A DNA stretch of 64,000 bases from Telopea speciosissima. Taxonomy: Eukaryota > Streptophyta > Magnoliopsida > Proteales > Proteaceae. The DNA lies in assembly GCF_018873765.1 (NCBI RefSeq), contig NC_057919.1:60425484-60489483 (forward strand), in the 5' to 3' direction. The translations under genes were made by a program, and so were the position numbers. A model generated the notes under the pieces. That model saw only the letters and a program-made list of their open reading frames with translations, was not told the DNA's origin and did not search any database. Within the stretch, counting starts at the first letter, position 1. Each line of letters starts with the position of its first letter. Shown here piece by piece: positions 36,201 through 43,288 of this stretch.

Positions 36201-39200
36201 CTCAGTTATATGCCCACTCACTTGTTGATATTATTAGCTTCCTTACCTGAACTTGTGAAAATTGGTCCTTGCAAATTGTATCTTGCTCTTATTGATTAAT
36301 GTTTCAACTAAAGCAATTTTCTTTTTCTAACTAATAATCATAGTGAAGAATAATGAATGTACTCAAAGTCACAACACTGATCTGGATTATAAAAGAAAAA
36401 GTGAAAACCTTGTTCACCTGGGAATAGCCTTCATAGTGAAACAGAAAACTCTGACTATACTTGAAGCAGCCAGGATGATCAGTCTGAATAAATTAAACTT
36501 TCAAGGAGAAAATACTGTCTTCCATTGAGTTGCACATGGCGAATGTTGAAGTCAGACCTTTAACATTACAAGTGGAGAAAAAAGTTTATCTGCTATTATA
36601 TGGGCTCTGATTGATAAACAATGCTATATGGGCTCTTATCAAGTTACATGAAGAAATGTGAGTTACCCCACTGAACCTAATTATAGATCTCATTCACAGT
36701 TCTTAAATAAAGTAATGCAAATCCATAAACGATTGGACCTATCATTCTCTATTTGTTATTAAAACCAGCGTAGACTAGTGAATTGACTATTACTCTAAAT
36801 TGATCAACCCATAAAGAATCTGGAAAATGCTTGAAATGGTTAGAGTTACTTTGTGCCAGTTAGCCTTTAAATTGATAGGGGACAACTATCTACTGCTAAT
36901 GCCATCCCTGCACATGCAAATGATAACAGTATATTTATGTGAATCTGGGGAGATAGTCACTAAATGCTATTTCTGTTCTCCTAAAATATAGGGGAGCAAT
37001 GAGCCAATCACATCTCAGACAAAAGTTAATGAATGTCTAAACTTTCCTCTTCTTTCCAACATGAAAGGCGTACTTTTGAATTAGCCATTGTCAGAAACAG
37101 ATGCCTTTCCCACCCTACCTTGAGGATAACTAAGCATATGAGTAGTTTTGGTTAAAATAAATATCTCTTACTGGTCTTGGTTTTAATAAAGGATTGTGAG
37201 AGCATGGATGTTATTAACTAGATAGGTCTTCAACTATTGCTGGTCAGGTTTTGCAGTCTCTGATATGCTGCTTGTTTAACCTCTAGAATATACTTGTCAA
37301 CTTTTAAATTTTAACATTGTGCCTTGATTGTTATTCACTTCTAATCCCGTTTTACATTTCTAAAACGGTGAAGATGAACTTACCTATAGATAGAGCTTTA
37401 GGTAAAGCTTCAACTATTGAATAGTGGGCATTAGCTTCCAATGTAATTGAGTTGTGAATGCATAAACTTTTAGTAATGTGATATTATATTTCTGATTGGA
37501 TTTTTCCTGATGTTTGGCCCCTTTTCCTGTATGTAATTGTACCTGTAGCGTTGGAATTCCACATAAGGAAGCAGCGGTAGATTGCTGTGATGAAGTCCAT
37601 CCCCTTGCTCAGGTTTTTGGAACTTATTCTCTTGACTTTGTCTTGCAGTTGCATGGAAATTTTCGATTTCAGGGTCCCATGATCTGTTATGTTAACTAAT
37701 CCTCCACTCCTTCAAACACTGGATCACATAGTCCAGAGTTGCAGATCAGATCACATAAACGGAATAAGATTGCAGGATAACGGGCTCTTTGTTTAATGCC
37801 CTCCATAATGCAAGCCCACCCCCAACCCCTCCCAAAAAAAAAAAAAAAAAAAGAAAAGAAAAAGAAAAACAAAGCATCTGCAGAAAGAACCATTTTGAGC
37901 TGTGGTATGAGCTCATCTAGCCTCTGATCGCATAACTCTGGCACAGCTCGGATGCTTTATTGGATCATTTAGTTTGGTAGATTTATGTTAAATTGGAACT
38001 TATCAACCTAGAGTTTATTAACTTGGACATGATAACCATATTATCTTCTGAAATGTGGCATGCTTTCTCATTCAGTCTATTGGAGCTGTAAATACTATTA
38101 TAAGGAGGCCTAGTGATGGGAAGCTGGTTGGTTATAATACAGATTGTGAGGCTTCTATTACTGCAATGGAGGATGCATTGAGAGGTACCATCATTTAATT
38201 CCGAGTGACCAAAAGAATACATTACATCATCCAGTCATAGATGACAAGGATCCCCCCACCCTTTGTTATCATATTATTAATAAAGTATTGGAAAGACTCT
38301 AGAAGTTTCTCTTAATGACTATTTTGTATTGGATCACATCAATATCTTGGAAAATCTTCTTGTTTTAGAATTTGAAGCCACTTCATTGTAACTTCTGCAG
38401 AAAAATATGTAAATAAAAGGTTTGGAAAAGTAAATCCTTCCAATGAAGTGAACGATATTTTCTGATTCACTGCAAGGGCTCTTTGAAACAGTGTTAGTAT
38501 AAGTGCCCCTACCTTATTTGTTATTAACAATTGTGAGAACTGCAAGTGACAGCAAGGAAGGGAGATAATGGGGACACATCCAACACTTCTCCACTTGCTG
38601 GGAAAGTTTTTGTGCTGGTTGGAGCTGGAGGTGCTGGAAGAGCACTCGCATTTGGTGCCAAAAGTAGAGGTGCTCGGATTGTCATATTTAACCGCAACTA
38701 TGGTAAAGCTGCCAGTACTCTTCTCGTTAAATGATTATGAAGTTTTTTTATTATTCAACCATAATTAAACTTTTGCAAGTAGATAGGGCGAAGGCTCTTG
38801 CACTTTCAGTTTCAGGAGAAGCACTGCCTTTTCAAGATTTGGGGAGCTTCTGCCCAGAGAAGGGCATGATCCTTGCAAATGCCACTTCCATTGGCATGCA
38901 ACCAAATTCAGATAAAACACCTATTCCAAAGGTCTCTCTCTCTCTCTCTTATATGCAGGCATGTGTACACACATACACAGTTGAATTTTAGTAAAACTAC
39001 ACCAGTCAGCAAGTCAGGTCAATAATTGCCAAATGGCCCAAACATGATATTAATAATCTATTTGTATATTGCGTTGCTTATTTATTTGTTACCTTTCAGG
39101 ATGCCTTGGGGGCATATGAGCTGGTATTTGATTCAGTTTACACACCTAGAAATACTAGGCTCTTGCAAGAAGCTGAGGAGGTGGGTGCCATTGTGGTGAG

Positions 39201-39942
39201 TGGCATTGAGATGTTCATTAGGCAGGCCATTGGTCAGTTCAATCTCTTCACTGGTGAAGAAGGTACTCATGCCCATCCTTACTCTCCCTCTGTAGTCATA
39301 GAACTGCTTTAAGTACACCTAGTAAATGGAAGGCAATTTAAAGAGTAGTTTCTAAGACACTGAAATTTCTTTAGCATGACCATTTTTGTAATCTTACATA
39401 TTATTAACTGGCTGATGAAGTTCCTGTGTTTTAACATTCTGTTTTTTTTTTGGGTACCCCAAAACTCCATCACCCTGGGAAGCCCTCTGAAATTTTACTG
39501 ATAATCAAAAGCGATAATAAATACAAGCGGTGAGAGGGGACATCTACCTTATCCCTAAAACCAAATTGAGGAGCACACTCTGGCCATTACGCACCCAGAT
39601 AAAGGGCTATGCCCAGCCCTGACGCCTAGGAGAAATTAAGAACATTGCCAAAAAGAAAACCAATAATCCTTAAGAACATTGCCAAAAAGAAGGTAGCCTC
39701 AACTTGTTATTCAAAAAATGCAAGCCTGAGGGAATGAGAAAGGTCCCGCAACATTGTAAAAAAACCATTTACATGTGTTTTTACTTTTACATTTAAGGAA
39801 GTTAATTATAATGGTAAATGAAAAAAAAAAATATTATTTCTGTTGAGGACTAAAATTGCCTCTTCCTTTAACTATTATTTCTTCTGTGCTATTGGCAGCC
39901 CCTGAAGACTACATGCGCAAGGTTGTTCTAGCACATTCCTGA
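18275..39942 (+). CDS. Quinate dehydrogenase-like member of the DQD/SDH family, complete, ten exons
   Basis: Exons are 18275-18477, 26919-27030, 27415-27633, 35777-36117, 37549-37612, 38076-38184, 38553-38702, 38783-38931, 39100-39262 and 39899-39942. All junctions are GT-AG and in phase, giving 517 codons and a TGA stop. Exons 1-4 encode a type I dehydroquinase fold: VELRMDA and the Schiff-base Lys in ADIIKLGTD remain. However, the catalytic His is replaced (SSYKGAG instead of SSHNYQ), the EGG loop is lost, and the substrate Gln is lost (VPGLPT). Later exons encode the dehydrogenase: [17 protein letters not shown] with the catalytic Lys, GYNTDCE with the catalytic Asp, and the NADP loop GAGGAGRA with [11 protein letters not shown] and GHSKSP carry Gly where shikimate dehydrogenases have Thr and Ser, a pattern known from plant quinate dehydrogenases. 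Predicted role: NAD(P)-dependent quinate/dehydroquinate interconversion. It has no transit peptide, so it is probably cytosolic. Introns 1 and 3 are swollen by transposons. Confidence 0.9.
18551..20044. mobile_element. Long-TIR foldback (MULE-like) element in intron 1
   Basis: About 190 bp at the left (18551-18750) is the imperfect inverse of 19843-20044. An inner, better conserved block runs from GGAAAATTGC at 18632 (TAGATCTACTTGATTAGAAAA in both arms) and ends at 19964. A-rich tracts (AAAACAAAA / AAAAAAAAA) flank that inner block, but the inverse similarity continues outside them. No transposase is seen, and the inner ~1.1 kb has no recognisable gene. Confidence 0.65.
20045..20290. other. 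Intron 1 sequence, nothing recognised
   Basis: AT-rich sequence. A phrase GATGTGGATAA(A/T)(A/G)TAATCCCAAA occurs twice (about 20171 and 20228). Confidence 0.4.
20291..20442. mobile_element. MITE, related to 25461-25632
   Basis: It starts GGATCTCTATCCCCTCAATT and ends TTGAGGTGATAATTTTCC, imperfect terminal inverted repeats. The internal phrase CCGAACACACTG and AGAGGGAATTGAGGAAATTG is shared with the copy at 25461. Flanks TCATAAATA / TCAAAAATT may be a worn TSD. Confidence 0.7.
20616..21092. mobile_element. hAT-like MITE (outer), TSD CTTTATAC
   Basis: Identical 8-bp flanks CTTTATAC at 20608-20615 and 21093-21100. It begins CATGGTTCTAAAT and ends ACAAACCATG. The inside is rich in GGTATCGG-like phrases. 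It is interrupted near its right end by a second element of the same family (20831-21076). Confidence 0.75.
20831..21076. mobile_element. hAT-like MITE nested in a sister copy, TSD GAGATTAC
   Basis: Identical 8-bp flanks GAGATTAC at 20823-20830 and 21077-21084. It begins CATGGTTTTA and ends TTAGAACCATG. It is 246 bp, rich in ACGGTATCGG and GATACCGATAC phrases, with no coding capacity. Confidence 0.75.
21101..21996. other. Intron 1 spacer with a foldback at 21362-21478
   Basis: Contains degenerate repeats of TTCAACTAACC and ACCAACTAA (about 21193-21345), the foldback listed below, and no gene. Confidence 0.4.
21362..21478. repeat. Foldback with 29-bp arms
   Basis: The arm at 21362-21390 (CACATGGGGACGGGTGG then AGATAGATCTGA) is the inverse of 21450-21478 with one mismatch. 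The spacer is about 59 bp. Looser inverse similarity (CAACTACC) continues outside, so it may be a small MITE. Confidence 0.7.
22176..22358 (+). mobile_element. tRNA-derived SINE
   Basis: The A box TAGCTCAGTTGGTAAG is at 22193-22208 and a B-box-like GAATTCAAGTC at about 22248. A T/C-rich 3' part and an A15-type tail follow. Flanks AAAATCAAAT near 22166 and after the tail look like the TSD. It is not a tRNA gene because the acceptor and anticodon arms cannot be formed. Confidence 0.7.
22539..23419 (-). pseudogene. Gamma-glutamylcyclotransferase (AIG2-like) pseudogene
   Basis: The minus strand reads K-L-I-F-T-Y-G, is interrupted by the MITE at 22964-23376, then resumes [49 protein letters not shown] and AYYAHRS. 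These are hallmarks of plant AIG2-like/GGCT-fold proteins. The MITE's TSD lies exactly inside the TYGTLKRG block. The most upstream ATG (23419) is out of frame with that block and the C-terminus is unlike the family, so it is non-functional. It was probably captured by the surrounding MULE-like element. Confidence 0.75.
22964..23376. mobile_element. hAT-like MITE inserted in the GGCT pseudogene
   Basis: Flanks CCGGTAGG (22956-22963) and CCCGTAGG (23377-23384) differ by one base. It starts CAAGGTTC and ends GAACCATG. It has the same GGTATCGG-rich interior as the elements at 20616, 20831 and 46665. Removing it plus one TSD rejoins the pseudogene coding sequence, which confirms the borders. Confidence 0.8.
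23842..24561. other. Intron 1 spacer
   Basis: Low-complexity G-run near 23990 and scattered GGTATCGG phrases near 24340. No gene is recognised. Confidence 0.4.
24562..25248. repeat. MITE-like element with GGGGTGTC termini
   Basis: The left end (GGGGTGTCCAATCTAGGCCC, about 24564) is the imperfect inverse of GGGCCTAG-side sequence ending GATTGACACCCC at about 25246. Both ends have GGCCCGA/CCGGACC-rich phrases. No TSD is evident and no protein is encoded. Confidence 0.5.
25461..25632. mobile_element. MITE with perfect 10-bp TSD GATACTATTA
   Basis: GATACTATTA occurs at 25451-25460 and 25633-25642. Termini GGATCTTTATCCCCTCAAT and its inverse counterpart ATTGAGGTGATATTTTTCC form the TIRs. The internal arms also pair (CCATCTAATAG with CTATTAGAGGG). 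The 9-10 bp TSD suggests a Mutator-type origin. Confidence 0.8.
25680..25880. repeat. MITE-like dispersed repeat (copy 2)
   Basis: Homologous by eye to 16707-16945 in the same order of phrases (see that entry). It ends near CATACAGTGCC. Confidence 0.55.
26176..26564 (-). mobile_element. tRNA-derived SINE with triplicated 74-bp module
   Basis: The TSD AGTAGTTCATAG is at 26164-26175 and 26565-26576. The poly-T at the left end is the minus-strand A tail. Near the right end the minus strand has an A box (TAGCTCGGTTGG) and a B box (GGTTCGATTCTCC). The segment containing the B box recurs at 26341, 26415 and 26489, a perfect period of 74 bp, with 2-4 differences per unit. The copies give rise to a run of spurious ORFs on both strands. 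Confidence 0.8.
26577..26918. other. End of intron 1 of the quinate dehydrogenase-like gene
   Basis: No element is recognised. The acceptor is GTTTCAG|G at 26918/26919. Confidence 0.5.
27971..32777 (-). mobile_element. Ty1/copia LTR retrotransposon with two LTRs, TSD ATTTC
   Basis: LTRs are 27971-28198 (228 bp, 3') and 32558-32777 (220 bp, 5'). They differ mainly by an 8-bp duplication. ATTTC flanks both ends (27966-27970, 32778-32782). Inside the 5' LTR, the + strand reads GATACCA up to 32557, so the minus strand has TGGTATC, the initiator tRNA-Met primer site. Beside the 3' LTR the minus strand has a purine tract, GAGGCGGAG. The element sits in intron 3 of the quinate dehydrogenase-like gene, antisense to it. 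High LTR similarity implies a fairly recent insertion. Confidence 0.92.
28206..32516 (-). pseudogene. Copia gag-pol, frameshifted
   Basis: Reading the minus strand from 32516: gag phrase [20 protein letters not shown], then a frameshift near 32360. The zinc knuckle [14 protein letters not shown] is intact, as is the protease [12 protein letters not shown]. Integrase phrases follow ([27 protein letters not shown]), then the GAG-pre/RT linker, RT with YVDDINITG, and RNase H ([37 protein letters not shown]). At least four frame changes or stops (near 30950, 30240, 29520, 28940) prevent one polyprotein. A 60-bp perfect tandem repeat (29971-30090) encodes a Pro-rich 20-residue duplication in the linker. 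Confidence 0.88.
32783..32840 (-). repeat. RTE 3'-end scrap
   Basis: CCCAACTAAATGGGGTCGG and ACATGGATC at 32783-32812 match the 3' UTR phrases of the RTE copies at 8036 and 41733. Only this short piece survives between the copia TSD and the MULE TSD. Confidence 0.6.
33403..33565. repeat. Pyrimidine minisatellite
   Basis: Repeats of CTCTTCGATTTCTTCTT with variants, on the + strand. Long ORFs over it on either strand (Phe/Ser-rich or Lys/Arg/Glu-rich) are artefacts of the repeat. Confidence 0.85.
33735..34190 (+). pseudogene. Possible captured gene fragments inside the MULE
   Basis: Three short coding-like stretches: [16 protein letters not shown] (from about 33744), [16 protein letters not shown] (about 33913, followed by a GTGAGC donor-like site) and [18 protein letters not shown] (about 34052). 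They lie in different frames separated by intron-like sequence, as in Pack-MULEs. I do not recognise the source gene. Confidence 0.35.
34727..35776. other. End of intron 3 of the quinate dehydrogenase-like gene
   Basis: AT-rich sequence with a C-run at about 35450. No element or gene is recognised. The acceptor is ACACAG|GTG at 35776/35777. Confidence 0.5.
36118..37548. other. Intron 4, nothing recognised
   Basis: The donor is CAG|GTATGT and the acceptor CTGTAG|C. AT-rich, with no TIR, LTR or coding signal noticed. Confidence 0.55.
37613..38552. other. Introns 5 and 6 around exon 38076-38184
   Basis: Intron 5 contains a C-run then A-run (about 37808-37872). Intron 6 (38185-38552) shows nothing recognisable. 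The exon between them is given with the gene. Confidence 0.5.
38932..38951 (+). repeat. (TC)n microsatellite at a splice donor
   Basis: Exon 8 ends CCAAAG and the intron starts GTCTCTCTCTC, so the donor's +3 to +6 positions are part of the repeat. This gives an atypical GTCTCT donor. Confidence 0.7.
39263..39898. other. Intron 9
   Basis: Carries a short local duplication (AACATTGCCAAAAAGAA at about 39640 and 39673). A segment near 39450-39640 resembles transposon-derived sequence but cannot be classed. No gene. Confidence 0.4.
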
Positions 39943-40194
39943 CATGTCACTTATCATGTTTAGTAAGGTATCTTATTCATATGTAAATCAGCACAGTTTT
40001 TGACATGTCACCCATAACCTATATTGTTTAGTTATGAATCTTATTCATATGACTTCTTTTTCTAATACTTGAAAACTTAAAAAAAAAAGTACTGAATCTA
40101 AGTAGAAGGAAACTCTTTATGCCACTTCCTCTTGTGCTCTTTCCAGTCCCTGGTTGGTTTTCAGTTAATTTTTGTGACAAGCTCTAAAGCTTGC
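39943..40194 (+). other. 3' flank of the quinate dehydrogenase-like gene with an internal duplication
   Basis: GACATGTCAC followed by TTGTTTAGT-like and ATCTTATTCATATG phrases occurs twice (about 39941-39982 and 40000-40051). It probably includes the 3' UTR. Confidence 0.5.
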
Positions 40195-40364
40195 TTAGAG
40201 CAATGGTAAAAAGTTCGAGCTACCAGGGCAACTGCCCGGGTTCGAGTCTTGAGAGCAGCCTCTTTGCATTAAAAAAATGCCGAATGTTTGGGCTGTCTCC
40301 ACACCCACCCCTCCCAGGATCCCGCATAGGCCGGACCAGCACCGAGTAATGGCCCTTTAAATTG
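40195..40364 (+). mobile_element. tRNA-derived SINE with perfect TSD TAAAGCTTGC
   Basis: TAAAGCTTGC is present at 40185-40194 and 40365-40374. It has an A-box-like TTAGAGCAATGGTAAAA and a B box GGGTTCGAGTC near 40238. The tail is short and T-rich rather than poly-A. Confidence 0.8.
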
Positions 40365-40663
40365 TAAAGCTTGCATTTCAGTGTTGCCTGATGGAAGGGG
40401 GAGGGGGGGGGGGGGATTGAAATGTTGAATAAATCAACTTTTAAATGTTTCTCAGGAATGTTGGCTTATCACTTCTGTAAGACAATGTGTATACTGTTAG
40501 AAGTAAAACTTTTTTTCCATTTTACTTTCAACCAAATGCCCCAATTGAAGAGTTTCTTTTTTCTTTTGAGAGGTGCCTAGGATAATTTTTATTACTGTCC
40601 CAGACTAAGCCATTGGTTCATTTCTTTGACAGGGCGCGAGAGTAAACCCAAGCCCGAGTGCTG

Positions 40664-40842
40664 TGGACAATTATCGTCTACGGTTCCTGACCGGTGCGGT
40701 TCCCTAGTTCCTCTCACAAGAGGGGGGTGGGACCCACCCGGGGCATCTGACCGAACAGTCTGCCCAGGTGGGGTCCACCCTCCTCTTGTGAGAGGAACTA
40801 GGGAACCGCACCGGTCAGGAAACCGTACACGAAAAAAATTCG
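40664..40842. mobile_element. Foldback MITE with long near-perfect arms
   Basis: The left arm 40680-40737 (ACGGTTCCTGACCGG ... GTGGGACCCACC) is the inverse of 40769-40826, with only a few differences over about 58 bp. The outer A/T-rich ends also pair loosely. Central phrases (CCGAACAGTCTGCCCAGG) resemble the centre of the MITEs at 20291 and 25461. High arm identity suggests youth. Confidence 0.8.
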
Positions 40843-41690
40843 ATACTGTGTGTCTGTGCCTAGAACTGCATAGTTTGGGTTGACCATATGACCACGTGGG
40901 CGTAAGAACCCATCATTTCGGCCATGTCCATTCTTAAATCAGAAGCTTAAGAAGAAACTTAACTTATTAAAAACTTGTATCTTCAATGAATAGATTTGTT
41001 CTTTTTCCTAGCTAGGCATTGTTATGATAATAAGGTAGTAAGGAATCATTTCGGCCATTAGGGTCCGTTAGTTAATCTCTCTCTCTCTCTCTATCTGTCT
41101 CTACATAGTTGGGCCCTTTCATGCATGATTTTGGGCCAAGGTGGGTTTGATGAGCCCATTCCCGAACTCGACCTGGGCTTGCCCATCAGGACTATTATTG
41201 AGGCCCAAGGCTCATTCAAGGATTTTCTTTGTGATGCTCTATTTATTGATAGTTGTTCAACTGTTATTCCTCGCTATAATTAATACAGTACTTTAGGTCA
41301 TTAAAGTAGGACCATTTGAGCTTAGAACTATAGACTAGATTACTAGAATAATGATTTCACTTAGAATCTTAGATTTCTTTTGTTGCAAGTAATGAATGGT
41401 GTGGTCCATTTCTCTTTGGGTTTTGGTGGATCAGAGTTATTATCGTCTCTGTTAAATAACTCAATCCCGAGATAGCCTTAAAGAGCCGTGAAACGAATCA
41501 TTGGCTTATCAAATTATCTATTGAGCCGCGAAAAAGATTCAACAATAGACACAAACAAATTCACTATATTTGAGGTAGGATATTATAAATATTTTGAAGG
41601 CAAGAAGTTTTCCTCCATCTATGGACTCCTAGAATAGTGAATGTCGTCATTTAACTCTCACCCCCATTGTCGAAGGTCTATAAGACTCAT
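40843..41690. other. Intergenic spacer between the two DQD/SDH genes
   Basis: Contains a (TC)n run at about 41076-41096. No gene is recognised. Confidence 0.45.
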
Positions 41691-41696
41691 TTTTTT

Positions 41697-41975
41697 TTTT
41701 TTTAATTCAACAACAATTATAACCTTATCCCAACTAAATGGGGTCGGTTACATGGATCTGAAAGGGCAAAAAAAAAATATATAAAAAAAAAAAAAGGGGG
41801 TTTAATATTAGTCAAAGCAGCATCCTAGGAACATCCCCCTACGCAGGATCGGCTACACGGGTCCTTGACCTCCAAACAACTCTATCATCGGTCATACTAG
41901 GATCTAGCCTTATCATATGCATATTTTTTCTTACCACTTCTCCAATAGTCATTTTAGGTCTGCCCTTACCTCTTT
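41697..41975 (-). mobile_element. RTE-type LINE 3' end (second copy)
   Basis: Shares with 8016-8330 the phrases CCCAACTAAATGGGGT, ACATGGATCTGA, GCAGCATCCTAGGAACA, GGCT(A/G)CACGGGTC, TCATACTAGGATC and CCACTTCTCCAATAGTCAT. It consists of the 3' UTR and the last codons only. Confidence 0.8.
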
Positions 41976-42306
41976 TTTTTTAATTCAACCAAAGTATCAA
42001 ATCCTATAGATTAAAAAAAAATTCAGTCCTATTTTAAATGGGTGCTTTTTGTTGTCATCAACTTGGTAATCTTTGATTCCCTTGTCTTATTCCCATAAGA
42101 TATTAAAGATAAAAAAGAGGGGAGGGTTCCTTAAAGTCAGCCCTTGCCCCTTGTGCCAACATGGGGGACAATGAGAGTGCGTGGAAGCATCAATAGTGGT
42201 GGGATTTCCATCTTTCATGGGGGTGGGGCGATCATTTTACATCCCTGTATGGGTCATGTCTTTCAAGGTTCTTTTCCCCAAAAAAATTCAAAATAATATG
42301 AAAATC
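41976..42306. other. Spacer including dispersed repeat (42136-42260)
   Basis: See the entry at 9013-9230 for the related copy. No gene is seen. Confidence 0.4.
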
Positions 42307-42319
42307 AAAGTGATTTATT

Positions 42320-42534
42320 TTTTGGAACAGGAGGTATCCGGCCTTTGGCCGACTAATCCCCCAGGGCTCGTGTACGAACCCGCAACACACACGAACTGGG
42401 AGATACTTGAGCCCCCATGTTCACCAGGGAGTTTCCTCTCAGGCGGGTAGCCCCAAGGGGGGAGGAGTCAAACTCAAGACCTTCAGCTTCCTTAGGCCTC
42501 GTCCCTTGTCAACTGCACTACCCCTTGGGGGTTG
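42320..42534 (-). mobile_element. tRNA-derived SINE with 13-bp TSD
   Basis: AAAGTGATTTATT flanks it at 42307-42319 and 42535-42547. The poly-T at the left border is the minus-strand tail. On the minus strand GGGGTAGTGCAGTTGAC is the A-box region and TTGAGTTTGACTCC a B-box relative. Confidence 0.8.
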
Positions 42535-42547
42535 AAAGTGATTTATT

Positions 42548-43140
42548 ATTATGTCATTATCTTGCACCTAATAAGTCACTTTCAAAAATATCATTGTCAT
42601 GCACATTTTTCAAATACACTGCACAAACAAATAAAAAAAAAAAAACAAGATTTACCCACATTAGGGAGAAAAAAGGTGTATTTACTAAATGGGTAAAAGG
42701 GTAATGTTACAACTTTTGTTTTTAACCAAACGTTAAACGACAACAAGATTTTCCTAGGCCGGTCGGACCAGTTTGAAATCTTGCATTATACTCTTTCCTG
42801 GGCCGGCTACGGCTAGGCCTTTCTAAGCTTGACTTTGGGCTTGGGCTTGAAGTGGTTTAAAACCAGTCCAATCCGAGCCTACCCATTATACAGCAACCAC
42901 CTTACCTACCAAAAATTTTAAGACCGTTATAATAGCTGTTCTCCGTCAGTCCGTCCATGGGTAGGTGGTGGCGTGGTCTTCTCTGAGAGCATCACTCACG
43001 GGCAGCCGCCTGTGAGTCTGACCGTCCGGATTCTTTAATGCTTTGATTTAGAGTGTCCACGTTCCGAATTACCAAACCACTAATGGAATCGGTAGCAGCC
43101 GAGGAAATGCTACCGATTCCGACAAAGCCTGCGACTCTGC
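42548..43140. other. Upstream region of the second DQD/SDH gene
   Basis: No gene is recognised. GGCCGG/CGGGCC-rich phrases at 42755-42890 resemble the MITE-like repeat at 24562. Confidence 0.4.
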
Positions 43141-43149
43141 GAAAAGTCT

Positions 43150-43288
43150 GTTATATATACCAGACTCCTATTCGGCAGCCATTCTCACCAACCCACTTAG
43201 CCTCTCTGGCTTCTCCATCTCCATCTCCATCTCCATCTCCATCTTTCTTCTCTGTAGTCTAAACTGAGCTCACCTCTACTCTGCTCAA
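43150..43288 (+). promoter_or_regulatory. Core promoter and 5' UTR of the second DQD/SDH gene
   Basis: A TATA box, TTATATATACC, lies at about 43151-43161. A transcription start is therefore expected near 43185-43195. The predicted 5' UTR contains a (CCATCT)n repeat (about 43217-43244) and ends at the ATG at 43289. An in-frame TGA at 43265-43267 rules out an earlier start. Confidence 0.6.

Noticed and set aside
43053..43262. 69-codon + ORF upstream of the second DQD/SDH gene
   Set aside because: It overlaps the TATA box and the (CCATCT)n 5' UTR repeat, and has no homology or suitable context.
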